The notes under the pieces: model-generated | Databases searched by the model: none | Seen by the model: only the letters and a program-made list of their open reading frames with translations | Told to the model about the DNA's origin: nothing | Position numbers and translations under genes: made by a program | Shown: in pieces, positions 51,376 to 62,000 of the stretch | How positions within the stretch are numbered: the stretch's first letter is position 1 | Layout: every line of letters begins with the position of its first letter | Assembly (NCBI GenBank): GCA_020846135.1 | Contig: JADLEK010000041.1 | Coordinates: 1-64,000, forward strand | Length of the DNA: 64,000 bases | Source of the DNA: Gammaproteobacteria bacterium | GTDB lineage: Bacteria > Pseudomonadota > Gammaproteobacteria > Competibacterales > Competibacteraceae | Direction of reading: 5' to 3'

Positions 51376-53298
51376 TTAATTCCCCCGCAGAATCCGCCGT
51401 TCGCCGAGATAGGCCAGCAACCGCTCCAGATTGGTTTCCAGCGAATTGCTTTCAGTGTCGAGCGTCAATTCCGGCTGTTCCGGCGCTTCATAGGGCGAAT
51501 CGATCCCGGTGAAATCACGAATGACGCCGGCGCGGGCCTTGGCGTACAAGCCCTTGGGATCGCGCCGTTCGCAGGCTTCCAGTGAAGCGTGAACGTAAAC
51601 CTCGATAAACTCCCCTTCCGGAGCCAGCGCCCGCACCAAGGCCCGGTCTGCCCGGAACGGCGAGATGAAGGCGGTGATGACGATCAATCCGGCATCGGCG
51701 AACAAGGCTGCGACTTCGCCAATCCGGCGAATGTTCTCGATCCGATCTTCCTTGGAAAAGCCCAAATCCCGGTTCAGGCCATGGCGGACGTTATCGCCAT
51801 CCAGCAGATAACTGTGATAGCCGCGCTGCATGAGGCGTTGCTCCAAAGCATTCGCCAAGGTGGACTTACCCGACCCGGACAGTCCGGTCAGCCAGATCAC
51901 GCAGGGTTGTTGCGCCTTCTGATTGGCGCGCTGAACTTTGGCGACCTTATGTTCATGCCAAACCACATTATGGGCTTTGTCCACCAGAGGCTGAGTCACC
52001 GGGCCGACGATCATCCCGGCCCCGACCGTGATATTGCTGATCCGGTCGATAATGATGAAGCCGCCAGTGCCCGGAATCTCGTGGTAGGGGTCGAAAGGAA
52101 CCGCCTGATTCAGGGCGAAGCGGCAATAGCCGATTTCGTTCAATCCCAGTTCTTCAGCCCGCTGATGTTCCAGGGTATTAACATCGATCCGGTGATGAAT
52201 CGTGGTCGGGGTAGCCGGAACCAGGCGGGTCGCGAGTTTCAGATCGTACTGGCGGCCCGGCAGCAGCGGCGCATCGGCCATCCAGACGACCCGGGCGTCA
52301 AAGGTATCCGCCACTGCCGGCAATCGACCCGGATGAACCAGCAAATCGCCGCGACTGATATCGATCTCGTCGGTCAAGGTCAGGGTCACCGCTTCGCCAG
52401 CGGAGGCCTGTTCGAGATCGCCAGCGCTGGTCACGATGCTGGCCACCTGGCTGCGTCGGCCCGAAGGCAGCGCCACCACAGCATCGCCGGGCCGAACCAC
52501 CCCGGCGGCGAGGGTGCCGCAGAAGCCGCGAAAATCGAGATTAGGCCGATTGACGTACTGCACCGGGAACCGGAAATCGCGCAAATTGCGATCGGCTGCG
52601 ACTTCTACAGTCTCCAGCAAGTGCAGCAAAGTAGAGCCGTGATACCAGGGCATGACTGCGGACGGCTGCACGATGTTATCGCCGCGCAATGCCGATACCG
52701 GGATGCAATGCACATCCCGCACTCCCAGTTTGGCGGCGAAATCCAGATACTCATCGCGGATTTGCTCAAACACCACCGGATCGTGATCGACCAGATCCAT
52801 CTTGTTCACCGCGACGACCAGATGACGGATACCGAGCAGGGACACAATAAAACTATGCCTGCGAGTCTGGACCTGCACGCCCCGGCGCGCATCGACCAGC
52901 AGGATCGCCAGTTGGGCCGTGGACGCGCCAGTCGCCATATTGCGGGTGTACTGCTCATGGCCGGGGGTGTCGGCGATGATGAATTTGCGTTTCTCGGTGG
53001 AGAAATAACGGTACGCGACATCGATAGTAATGCCCTGTTCCCGCTCAGCCTGCAACCCGTCCACCAGCAACGCCAGATCAAATTCCTCGCCGGTCGTGCC
53101 GTATCGGGTAGTGTCGCGGCGGACTGCGGCCAACTGATCCTCATGAATCAATTGCGTGTCGTAGAGCAGGCGGCCAATCAGGGTACTCTTACCGTCATCG
53201 ACGCTGCCGCAGGTGATGAAACGCAGCAGGTCCTTGTGTTCGTGAGCATCCAGATAGGCCTGGATGTCGGATTCGATCAGAGGAGAAGCGTGAGACAT
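51376..53298 (-). CDS. cysNC: Bifunctional sulfate adenylyltransferase subunit 1/APS kinase
   Basis: The 640-residue fusion activates sulfate. The N-terminal GTPase half has [18 protein letters not shown] (near residue 30), [17 protein letters not shown] and [10 protein letters not shown]. The C-terminal kinase half begins near residue 470 with [20 protein letters not shown] and includes [17 protein letters not shown] and [15 protein letters not shown]. CysN with CysD makes APS; CysC phosphorylates it to PAPS. The start at 53298 gives [11 protein letters not shown]; an upstream ATG would lie inside cysD. PAPS made here could also feed the sulfotransferase-like protein at 59025. Confidence 0.95.
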   Translation of the reverse strand: MSHASPLIESDIQAYLDAHEHKDLLRFITCGSVDDGKSTLIGRLLYDTQLIHEDQLAAVRRDTTRYGTTGEEFDLALLVDGLQAEREQGITIDVAYRYFSTEKRKFIIADTPGHEQYTRNMATGASTAQLAILLVDARRGVQVQTRRHSFIVSLLGIRHLVVAVNKMDLVDHDPVVFEQIRDEYLDFAAKLGVRDVHCIPVSALRGDNIVQPSAVMPWYHGSTLLHLLETVEVAADRNLRDFRFPVQYVNRPNLDFRGFCGTLAAGVVRPGDAVVALPSGRRSQVASIVTSAGDLEQASAGEAVTLTLTDEIDISRGDLLVHPGRLPAVADTFDARVVWMADAPLLPGRQYDLKLATRLVPATPTTIHHRIDVNTLEHQRAEELGLNEIGYCRFALNQAVPFDPYHEIPGTGGFIIIDRISNITVGAGMIVGPVTQPLVDKAHNVVWHEHKVAKVQRANQKAQQPCVIWLTGLSGSGKSTLANALEQRLMQRGYHSYLLDGDNVRHGLNRDLGFSKEDRIENIRRIGEVAALFADAGLIVITAFISPFRADRALVRALAPEGEFIEVYVHASLEACERRDPKGLYAKARAGVIRDFTGIDSPYEAPEQPELTLDTESNSLETNLERLLAYLGERRILRGN

Positions 53299-53299
53299 A

Positions 53300-54208
53300 T
53301 TAAAAATACCCTTGGCGTTTTTTCTCTTCCATCGAACCGGCGGCGTCATGGTCAATCAGCCGGCCTTGCCGTTCCGAAAATCGGGTCAGCAGCATTTCCT
53401 GGATAATCTCCGGCAGAGTGGCAGCCCGTGACCGGATTGCGCCGGTTAATGGGTAGCAGCCCAGAGTGCGGAAGCGCACCCATTCCATTTTCGGCGTTTC
53501 GCCCGGTTCCAGCGGTATCCGCGCGTCATCCACCATGATTAGGGTTCCTTCCCGCTCGACGACCGGCCGTTCTGCGGCCAGGTACAACGGGACAATCGGG
53601 ATATTTTCCAGGTGGATGTATTGCCAGATATCCAGCTCGGTCCAGTTGGAAAGCGGAAAGACCCGAATGCTCTCGCCTTTATGCACCCGCCCGTTGTACA
53701 GGCTCCAGAGTTCGGGTCGCTGGTTTTTGGGATCCCAACCATGATTGCGATCCCGGAATGAATAAACCCGCTCCTTGGCCCGCGACCGCTCTTCGTCCCG
53801 CCGGGCACCGCCAAAGGCTGCGTCAAATCCGTAGCGATCCAGCGCCTGCTTGAGCGCCTGGGTCTTCATCACGTCGGTATGAACCCGCGAGCCATGGGTA
53901 AACGGGTTGACGCCCTGGCGCGCACCCTCCTCATTAATATGAACGATCAGCTCCAGCCCCAAGCGCTGCACGATCTCGTCGCGGAACCGGATCATGTCCC
54001 GGAATTTCCAGGTTGTGTCCACATGCAGCAACGGAAACGGCGGCTTGCCGGGATGGAACGCCTTCAGGGCCAGGTGCAGCATTACTGCCGAATCCTTGCC
54101 AATCGAGTACAGCATCACCGGCTTTTCAAATTCGGCGGCGACTTCGCGGATAATGTGGATGCTCTCCGCTTCAAGCTGCTTGAGATGAGTGGGTTTTTGC
54201 AGGTCCAT
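53300..54208 (-). CDS. cysD: Sulfate adenylyltransferase subunit 2
   Basis: The 302-residue product matches CysD length exactly. It starts [20 protein letters not shown] and has the ATP-pyrophosphatase loop [19 protein letters not shown]. The later blocks [20 protein letters not shown] and [20 protein letters not shown] follow. It ends one base before the cysNC ATG, so the two are co-translated. Longer open readings upstream of 54208 show no homology. The 238 bp up to 54446, between divergent cysD and the ABC ATPase, should hold both promoters; I do not see a strong one. Confidence 0.95.
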   Translation of the reverse strand: MDLQKPTHLKQLEAESIHIIREVAAEFEKPVMLYSIGKDSAVMLHLALKAFHPGKPPFPLLHVDTTWKFRDMIRFRDEIVQRLGLELIVHINEEGARQGVNPFTHGSRVHTDVMKTQALKQALDRYGFDAAFGGARRDEERSRAKERVYSFRDRNHGWDPKNQRPELWSLYNGRVHKGESIRVFPLSNWTELDIWQYIHLENIPIVPLYLAAERPVVEREGTLIMVDDARIPLEPGETPKMEWVRFRTLGCYPLTGAIRSRAATLPEIIQEMLLTRFSERQGRLIDHDAAGSMEEKKRQGYF

Positions 54209-54446
54209 GAGTTCGGGGCGGGGCGGGGAAAGCCGGCGATTCTGGGCATTCAGGGCGCGGGCGTCAACCGATGGGCGGGTTGTGACAGACCGGCTGGACA
54301 GTGGAAAGTACCCCACATTGCTGCGAGACGCTGGTGCCCAGCTTTCCTCGTGAACCGAACCCGGTTCTATAATCCCCCTGGCCAGTATCGGTACTGCTGA
54401 GAACCCGCTCAGCCATTCCACCTGAATCTTTTTCCTGGAGACTGCC

Positions 54447-56081
54447 ATGCTCGACACGGCGCAGAACACAACGCCCCTGCTCGAAATCTGCGATCTGTCG
54501 GTTTCGTTCGGCGCACTGCCGGCGGTCAGACAGGTTTCGTTTGCCCTGCATCGCGGCGAAACCCTGGCGCTGGTCGGGGAAAGCGGCTCGGGCAAGTCGG
54601 TGTCGGCGCTCTCCATTTTGCAACTGCTGCCCTATCCCCACGCGCATCATCCCGGCGGCAGTATTCGCCTGCGCGGTGAAGAGTTGCTGGGCGCGGCCCC
54701 GGCGCGGTTGCGCGAGATTCGCGGCAATCAGATCGCAATGGTGTTTCAGGAACCGATGACCTCGCTGAACCCGCTGCATTCGATTGAGAAGCAGATCGGC
54801 GAGACTTTGAGCCTGCATAAGGGTTTGAGCGGAGCGGAGCGGCGGGCGCGGATTCTGGAATTGCTGGATCTGGTCGGTCTGCCTGACGCTGCAAATCGCC
54901 TGAACGCCCTGCCGCATGAGCTATCCGGCGGGCAGCGGCAACGGGTGATGATCGCCATGGCGCTGGCCAATGATCCCGACATTCTGATCGCCGATGAGCC
55001 GACCACCGCCCTCGATGTCACCATCCAGGCGCAGATTTTGAAGCTGCTCAAGGACCTGCAAGCCCAGTTCGGCATGGCGATCCTGTTCATTACTCACGAT
55101 CTCGGCATCGTCCGCAAGCTCGCCGACCGGGTCGCGGTGATGCGCGACGGTGAAATTGTGGAAACCGGGGTGGTCGCCGAGCTATTCGCCAACCCCTGCC
55201 ATCCCTACACTCGGGAATTGCTGGCCGCTGAACCCAAGGGCGACCCGCCGCCGGAACAGGCCGATGCGCCGGAAGTCATGGCCGGCGACGATCTGCGAGT
55301 CTGGTTCCCCCTCCAGCGCGGCCTGTTCGGACGGGTCATCAATCACGTCAAGGCGGTAGACGGAGTCAGCGTGAGCGTCCGCGAAGGGCAAACGCTGGGA
55401 GTAGTCGGCGAGAGTGGTTCGGGCAAAACCACGCTGGGGCTGGCGTTATTGCGGTTGCTGTCCAGCACCGGCGCAATCCGGTTCGACGGTCAGCGGATTG
55501 ATGGCTGGCCCAACAACACCCTGCGGCCATTGCGCAAAGCCATGCAGATTGTGTTTCAGGACCCGTTCGGCTCGCTCAGCCCGCGGCTGTCGGTGGGCGA
55601 AATTGTCGAGGAGGGGTTGCTGGCGCATGGCCTGGCCGGTGACCGCGCCGCGCGCCGCGATCGCATTGCCCAGGCGCTGGAAGAAGTGGGGCTGGACCCG
55701 GCGACCCAACACCGCTATCCGCACGAGTTCTCCGGCGGTCAGCGCCAGCGGATCGCTATCGCCCGTGCGCTGGCCTTGCAACCGCGCCTGCTGATTCTCG
55801 ACGAACCGACCAGCGCGCTGGATGTGTCAGTGCAGGCGCAAATCGTGGATTTATTGCGCACATTGCAGCACCGCCATCGGCTGGCCTATGTGTTCATCAG
55901 CCATGATCTGCGGGTCGTGCGGGCGCTGGCCAATCATCTGCTGGTGATGAAAAACGGGCGGGTGGTGGAAACCGGCCCGGCCCGACAAGTCTTCGCCTGT
56001 CCCCAACATCCCTACACCCAGGCGTTGCTGGCGGCGGCGCTGAATCTGGAAACGGCCGGCGAAGCGGTGGCGGCAAGCTGA
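54447..56081 (+). CDS. yejF: Peptide/microcin-type ABC transporter ATPase with two ABC domains
   Basis: The 544-residue protein has two ATPase domains. The first has Walker [17 protein letters not shown], signature [15 protein letters not shown] and [13 protein letters not shown]. The second has [31 protein letters not shown] and [13 protein letters not shown]. The oligopeptide C-terminal patterns [13 protein letters not shown] and [13 protein letters not shown] follow each. This is the YejF architecture, which energises the YejABE peptide/microcin C importer. Permease and binding-protein genes are not adjacent, which is unusual for the family. GGAG precedes the ATG. Confidence 0.85.
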   Translation: MLDTAQNTTPLLEICDLSVSFGALPAVRQVSFALHRGETLALVGESGSGKSVSALSILQLLPYPHAHHPGGSIRLRGEELLGAAPARLREIRGNQIAMVFQEPMTSLNPLHSIEKQIGETLSLHKGLSGAERRARILELLDLVGLPDAANRLNALPHELSGGQRQRVMIAMALANDPDILIADEPTTALDVTIQAQILKLLKDLQAQFGMAILFITHDLGIVRKLADRVAVMRDGEIVETGVVAELFANPCHPYTRELLAAEPKGDPPPEQADAPEVMAGDDLRVWFPLQRGLFGRVINHVKAVDGVSVSVREGQTLGVVGESGSGKTTLGLALLRLLSSTGAIRFDGQRIDGWPNNTLRPLRKAMQIVFQDPFGSLSPRLSVGEIVEEGLLAHGLAGDRAARRDRIAQALEEVGLDPATQHRYPHEFSGGQRQRIAIARALALQPRLLILDEPTSALDVSVQAQIVDLLRTLQHRHRLAYVFISHDLRVVRALANHLLVMKNGRVVETGPARQVFACPQHPYTQALLAAALNLETAGEAVAAS

Positions 56082-56440
56082 GAGACTGTCTGAGAATAAT
56101 GACTCTTCGAAGGTTCTTGTGGAACCAACACGCAGGTCGGGAAAAACCGGCGATTAACAGGCTGACAGCGGCGCAGAGATGAACTAGAATTCGTACCCTT
56201 GCGGCGATACCCGTGCGGTCATCGCAAGATCAGGCCTGTCAGTATTCCCGCGATAATGGCTAGACCACAGGTCCGGGGATAGGATGCCGATAGAGAGAGC
56301 GGACATTGGTATGGTCCAGTAGATGCGGCAAAATAAAACGCGCTAAAGTATTGGCTTAAAGCTAATACAACGGTAAAAGCCAACGAATATCTACAATTAA
56401 CGCCTGTATTAAGAAATACAATCCGTATGTCTGTCTGAGT
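56082..56440. other. 359-bp intergenic region with a MITE-like terminus
   Basis: No gene is seen. At 56105-56124 CTTCGAAGGTTCTTGTGGAA matches the terminus of the element at 34836 with two mismatches, but no second end is visible. An imperfect hairpin GTATTGGCT-TAA-AGCTAATAC lies at 56348-56368. Base composition turns AT-rich here, marking the border of the polysaccharide locus. Confidence 0.5.
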
Positions 56441-57526
56441 ATGACGTTGGAAAATAGTACATTTACCCCTTCCCCTGATGAAATCTTATTCTCGGCTTCT
56501 GATATCTTAGCGATGACAGCCGTGGTTATTCTGAACTGGAATCGGGCGGCAGACACCATTGAATGTCTGGAATCTTTGCTACCGGCGGTTGCTGCTGGGT
56601 TGGGAACCTTGTTGTGCTGTGATAATGCGTCCAGTGACGATTCCATCACCGTGTTGGAATCCTGGGGTCGTCGGTACTTCCCGGAACCCGCTCCCAGCAC
56701 CGGATCTGTGACCCCGCGCCGGCAGTCGGGAGGGGGTGAATTCCTGCTGTTGCAAACTGAGCGAAATGGCGGTTACGCTGCGGGCAACAACGCGGCGTTG
56801 CGTTACCTGCTATCTCGGAGTCGCTACCGATTTATCTGGCTGCTGAATAACGACACAGTGGTCGAAGCCGATGCGTTGCCTAAACTGCTCGCATATGCCT
56901 GTCGCCATCCGCGAGCAGGAGCCATAGGCAGTACGCTGGTCGATTATCATCATCGTGAATTGGTGCAATGTGCTGGTGGTTGCCGCTACTTGCCGGCGTT
57001 GACGGTGATGTGGAACGTGCTGGGCGGGCGACCGTTGCGTGAGGTGATGCAATCCCGTAAGGTGGTTCGTCTGGACTATGTTCATGGCGCAGCAATGCTG
57101 CTCTCTACGTCAGTGATTGCTGAAGTGGGATTATTGAACGAACAATTTTTTCTGTATTATGAAGAAGCGGATTATGCTCAGCGGTTGCATTCAAAAGGAT
57201 ATGAACTGGCTTGGTGCCGTGACAGCATTGTTTATCACAAGGGCGCGGTCAGTACTGGTGGGCGGGCGACCGCTAAACACCCTGAATCAACTCTAGCTAA
57301 TTATCACGAAAATTTGAGTACCTTACTGTTTACCTGGCTGCACTATCCCTATCTGCTGCTACCCGCAGCCGGTTTTCGGCTGATGATGAAAACGATAGTT
57401 TTTTTACTGTACCGTCGTGGTTATTTATTTAAACCCTTACTGGGGGCTTATTGGGATTTTATGAGGTTGACCTACCGGAAGCCAAAATCTTTGGCGGTTG
57501 TGGTTCTGTTTGACGGAACCTGTTGA
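56441..57526 (+). CDS. Glycosyltransferase family 2 (rhamnosyltransferase-like)
   Basis: The protein has up to 361 residues. The GT-A fold starts at TAVVILNWNRAADTIECLES. It has a CDNASSDDSI strand, RNGGYAAGNNAALRYLL, the DxD-like LLNNDTVVEADALP and the C-terminal FFLYYEEADYAQRLHSKGYE, as in WbbL-type rhamnosyltransferases. The first 24 residues have no homology, and the ATG at 56513 may be the true start; neither has a good ribosome site. It is the first gene of the surface-polysaccharide set. The stop lies six bases before the exporter gene ATG. Confidence 0.88.
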   Translation: MTLENSTFTPSPDEILFSASDILAMTAVVILNWNRAADTIECLESLLPAVAAGLGTLLCCDNASSDDSITVLESWGRRYFPEPAPSTGSVTPRRQSGGGEFLLLQTERNGGYAAGNNAALRYLLSRSRYRFIWLLNNDTVVEADALPKLLAYACRHPRAGAIGSTLVDYHHRELVQCAGGCRYLPALTVMWNVLGGRPLREVMQSRKVVRLDYVHGAAMLLSTSVIAEVGLLNEQFFLYYEEADYAQRLHSKGYELAWCRDSIVYHKGAVSTGGRATAKHPESTLANYHENLSTLLFTWLHYPYLLLPAAGFRLMMKTIVFLLYRRGYLFKPLLGAYWDFMRLTYRKPKSLAVVVLFDGTC

Positions 57527-57531
57527 GATTC

Positions 57532-58299
57532 ATGTTAAACGCACGCTATCGGGATTTGATTCTGTATAAAACCCTGGCTGATCTTCGGGCTGAGGCAGCA
57601 AGAACCTATATCGGCTTTTTATGGTGGGTGCTTGATCCGCTCATTTTTATGGCGATTTTTTATGTGGTTTTTGGGTTGCTATTGAGACGTAGCACCCCGG
57701 ACTTCGTGCCATTCCTGTTAATCGGACTCGTCTCTTGGCGCTGGTTTCAGAATACAATTACCCACAGCGCAACGTCGATTCTTGGCGGGCGTTCACTAAT
57801 GCAGCAAGTTTATGTGCCTAAAATAATCTTCCCCTTGGTAGTTATTTTGACTGATCTGGTTAAGTTTGGTTTGGTGCTAATGCTACTGTTAATCTATCTT
57901 TGGCTGGCGGGTTTTAGTGTGGGATGGACTTATCTGGCACTACCGGCTTTATTGACGACTCAATTTTTGCTGATTTTAGGACTGACTTTATTAGTAGCCG
58001 CTGTGGTGCCTTTCGTCCCGGACCTGAAGTATTTAGCTGAGCATGCCTTGCAAATCCTTTTTTATTTTTCCGGGATTTTCTTTTCTGGCGCTTCGATTCC
58101 AGAAAATTATCAGCCCTATTTTTATTTAAACCCAATGGCGAGCATTATCGAGGCGTATCGGGATATCCTGATATACCAGAAATGGCCACACTGGCTGGCA
58201 TTAGCCTTAATCGCTGTGCTAAGCATGATGATTAGCTTTTTGGCTTATCGCTGGATAAAAAAGAACGATCACTTATACCCGAAACTGGCGAGAAGATAG
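57532..58299 (+). CDS. ABC-2 polysaccharide export permease (Wzm/KpsM type)
   Basis: The 255-residue protein has six predicted spans and the ABC-2 pattern: RDLILYKTLADLRAEAARTY, GFLWWVLDPLIFMAIFYVVF, LIGLVSWRWFQNTITHSATS, and IFFSGASIPENYQPYFYLNP then MASIIEAYRDI. It exports lipid-linked O-antigen or capsule across the inner membrane with the next gene. The ATG at 57532 was chosen over an overlapping TTG at 57523. It is followed nine bases later by the ATPase. Confidence 0.9.
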   Translation: MLNARYRDLILYKTLADLRAEAARTYIGFLWWVLDPLIFMAIFYVVFGLLLRRSTPDFVPFLLIGLVSWRWFQNTITHSATSILGGRSLMQQVYVPKIIFPLVVILTDLVKFGLVLMLLLIYLWLAGFSVGWTYLALPALLTTQFLLILGLTLLVAAVVPFVPDLKYLAEHALQILFYFSGIFFSGASIPENYQPYFYLNPMASIIEAYRDILIYQKWPHWLALALIAVLSMMISFLAYRWIKKNDHLYPKLARR

Positions 58300-58308
58300 C
58301 TTTAATCC

Positions 58309-59007
58309 ATGTCAAAATCACTTGCTTTATCACTACGGAATGTGGGAGCATTTTATTGGCGTCAGGCAGGGTATCTGCGTAAAGAGCGGTTCTGGGCGCT
58401 TAATGATATTTCGTTTGATCTGCATCATGGAGAATCACTGGGGGTTATCGGCCGTAATGGTGCAGGTAAAAGCACATTGTTACAGGTACTGGCGGGTATT
58501 CTGCGTCCTGATCGGGGTGAACTGGTCAATCATGGTGTTCAGACCGCATTATTATCACTACAGATTGGCTTTGTGCCGTACTTGAGCGGGCGACAAAATG
58601 CTTTGCTAAGCGGGATGTTGATAGGTTTAAACCGCCGCGAAGTGATCGAGAAAATGGGGGATATAAAAGCTTTCTCCGAATTGGGAGATTTTTTTGATCA
58701 GCCTATTAACACCTACTCTAGTGGGATGAAAGCGCGGTTGGGTTTTTCAGTGGCTTTTCAGCTGGATCCTGACGTGCTGCTGATCGATGAGGTTCTGGGC
58801 GTAGGTGATTCAGATTTTCGGCGCAAGTCGTCGGCGGTGATGCGTGATAAGATCCGTTCGGATAAAACCATCGTACTCGTATCTCATAGCGCAGAAACCA
58901 TCCGGCAGCTATGTGACCGGGCGGTTTGGATTGAGGATGGGATAACCCGTGCTTATGGTGATACATCGGATGTACTCAGTTTTTACGAAGAGCAACTAAC
59001 TACTTAA
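58309..59007 (+). CDS. ABC polysaccharide export ATPase (Wzt/KpsT type)
   Basis: The 232-residue ATPase has Walker A VIGRNGAGKSTLLQVLAGIL, the H-rich/Q-loop region LSLQIGFVPYLSGRQNALLS, signature YSSGMKARLGFSVAF, Walker B DVLLIDEVLGVGD and the switch LVSHSAETIRQLCDRAVWIE. It lacks the C-terminal carbohydrate-binding domain of O9a-type Wzt, so export probably does not depend on a capped chain end. It pairs with the permease upstream. Confidence 0.9.
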   Translation: MSKSLALSLRNVGAFYWRQAGYLRKERFWALNDISFDLHHGESLGVIGRNGAGKSTLLQVLAGILRPDRGELVNHGVQTALLSLQIGFVPYLSGRQNALLSGMLIGLNRREVIEKMGDIKAFSELGDFFDQPINTYSSGMKARLGFSVAFQLDPDVLLIDEVLGVGDSDFRRKSSAVMRDKIRSDKTIVLVSHSAETIRQLCDRAVWIEDGITRAYGDTSDVLSFYEEQLTT

Positions 59008-59024
59008 GGCTTAGAGATAAGAAA

Positions 59025-62000
59025 ATGCAAATTTTTGTGATTGGAATGCACCGTTCAGGAACGTCTTTAACCGCCCGTCTACTCAATCTTATGGGCGCTT
59101 ATTTCGGCCCAGAGGGTGTCAGCACCGGAGCTAACCAAGAAAATCCCAAAGGATTTTGGGAACGTCGAGATGTCCGTGCGTTAAACGATATGATCTTACA
59201 CTCTGCCCAAGCGGACTGGAACAATATCAATGATTTCTCCTTAGATAAGATTCCACAAAATGCACTGGCTGATTTTGATAAAAAGGCTAAGCGCCTGATT
59301 CTGGAATTAGACGCGCATCGACCGTGGTTTCTCAAAGAGCCTCGATTCTGCCTGACTTTTCCTTTATGGCGTAAACACCTGGAAGTGCCAGTTTGCATCC
59401 ACGTTTACCGCACTCCCATTCAAATCGCCCAGTCGTTGCGGACTCGTAACGGTTTTTCGCTACAGTTTGGCATTGCGCTTTGGGAAAAGTATACCTTAGA
59501 AGCTCTGAAGGTTACCAAAGGCTATCCAAATCTGCTGATTTTACACTCGGAAATTCTAGCACAGCCTTTACAGACAGCCACTAAACTCTATCAGCAACTG
59601 ACTGACTTGGGTTGTCAAGGCTTAAGAATCCCTCACGAAAAGGAAATACTCGCTTTTGTCAGTCCCGAGTTATACCGGGAAAGAGGATCATCTGATATTG
59701 AAGCCGGTTTTATCAATAAGCAACAGGCTATCCTAGTAGAAGCATTTGAATCTGGCCAAATTCTAGCTTTGGCGAGTAAGGCTGAGCTGGGCTTTTCTGC
59801 GGGCGCATGTGAAATCTTGGGATTTCATGAAGAGTGCCGGCAACTCAAAGATACCATAATAAATCTGCAAGCCAGTGAAGCCATCCTTCTACAGGAACGC
59901 ACACAACTCACTGCCTCGGTCCAGACCTTTGAAACCGCCCTGCGCGCCAAGGAAACCAGTGAAGCGGAACTGCAACAGGAGCGCGAACAGCTCGTTGCCT
60001 CGGTCCAGACTCTTGATACCGCCCTTGATGCCGCCCTGCGTGCCAAGGAAGCCAGCGAAGCGGAACTGCAACAGGAGCGCGAACAGCTCGTTGCCTCAGT
60101 CCAGACTCTTGATACCGCCCTTGATGCCGCCCTGCGTGCCAAGGAAGCCAGCGAAGCGGAACTGCAGCAGGAGCGTGAACGACTTCAAACATTAATGCAA
60201 TCTATGAGGGTTTCCCTTAATGCCAAGGAAACCGCCCAAGCGCTAGTTGTTAGCAATCAAAGAATCAATCGCCAATTATTTAAATTTTTAGAAATGCTGC
60301 AAATTGACACCGAGTCTTTAATAAGTTCTTGGCGATGGAGGATTGGTGATTTTTTGGTCAGAATCGTAGAAGTATTTTTACTTCGCCCTAAAAGCCATCT
60401 AGCAATTCATCATATGCAAACTATTTTTTCTCGCGCCAAGGAGTTAACCTCAGAAGTAGATCAAAAAAAATTGCTTGAAAAAAAAAACAATCCTGAAAAA
60501 AATAGAAGATCAAACCATAACTTTTTAAAAAAACAGCCTTTGAATAACATATTATCAGGGATAAGCAAAGATGAAATTAATCTATCTGTTATAGCCGTTA
60601 GGAATAGTTATGATCGTTATAACTTTGATCTTGATTTCTTGAAAAATAAAGTAACTATAGTTGTGCCAATTTTTAATAGTAGTTCTGATGTTATGCGGTG
60701 TGTATTAAGCGTTTTGAATAGAACTACAAACTATGAACTCCTGCTGATTGATGACTGCAGTACGGAACCAATGATATCTAAGATGCTTGATACTTGGTCA
60801 AGTTACCCTAATATTATTGTGTTGCGAAATGAAAAAAACCAAGGATTCGTTAAATCTGCCAACCAAGGCTTAACACACTCAAAAAATGATGTTGTTTTGC
60901 TTAATAGCGATACAAAGGTAACCAAACATTGGCTTACTAAGCTTTTGCTAGCCGCATACTCCAGTAAGAACATTGCTACCGTCACCCCATTTTCTAATGC
61001 GGCAGGAGCGTTTTCAGTTCCTGAGACCGGTAAAAATTCTCCAATTCCTGACCACCTCTCTCTCGATACTTTTAGTCATTTGGTTGATCGTCTTTCTCAA
61101 CGTGATTATATAGAAACACCAACAGGTAATGGCTTTTGTCTTTATATCAAGCGACAGTCTTTGAATGAGGCAGGTTACCTAGACGAGGAAGCTTTTGGTA
61201 TGGGCTATGGCGAGGAAAATGATTTATGTATGCGCATGATAAACATTGGTTGGAAGCATATTGTCGATGATTCAACTCTTATTTATCATAAAGGTAGCGC
61301 TTCTTTCGGCAAAGCTAAAGAAAATCTTGTTCATAAAAATAGAAAAACTCTTGACAATAAACATCCAAACTACACTAATGAAGTAAGAAAGTTCGTTTCT
61401 TCGCCAATACTTGCAAACATAAAAAAAAGAATAAGTAATTCAATGCATTCAACAAACTCGGGATATATTTATGCACGAAACCGAATTCTTTTTGTGCTAC
61501 ATGAGGGCGGTGGTGGTGTTATTAAAACAACATTAGAACTCCATAATGAAATTTATGATAAATTTGAAATTTTTGTACTCACGTCGAATGCGCTTGAATT
61601 AAAGTTAAAAATTTTTGATAAGGGGAAATATATTGAACTTATCAGTTGGCCCCTGAAAACAAGGTGGAGTGTCAAAGAATTTAATGATGAATCATTTGCC
61701 AAAATTTATCGGGCGGTCTTGATTGGGTTAAACCCGGATACTGTACACATTAGAAGTCTTTTTAAGCACACATTTGATATGCCTGAACTATGCCTGCAGT
61801 TAGGTTATCCCACGGTCATATCATTCCATGATTTTTATCTGATAAATCCAAGCGTCCAACTTTTGAGTGAAGATCTTCATTTTTGCCCGCACTTACCAGA
61901 ATCAATGGAAGTTGAAATGTGGCATAATCCATCGTCTCTAATGGACGATGTTTCTTTTGATAAAGATTTTTGTATCCTTTGGAAAGAAAAGATCCAAAGT

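Noticed and set aside
51589..53406. 605-codon open frame opposite cysNC
   Set aside because: It is the longest shadow in the window but is antisense to a complete bifunctional CysNC with all motifs; no domain is recognisable in it.
59927..60172. Possible CRISPR-like array
   Set aside because: The repeats are 96 bp, contiguous without spacers, and lie in frame inside a coiled-coil coding region.
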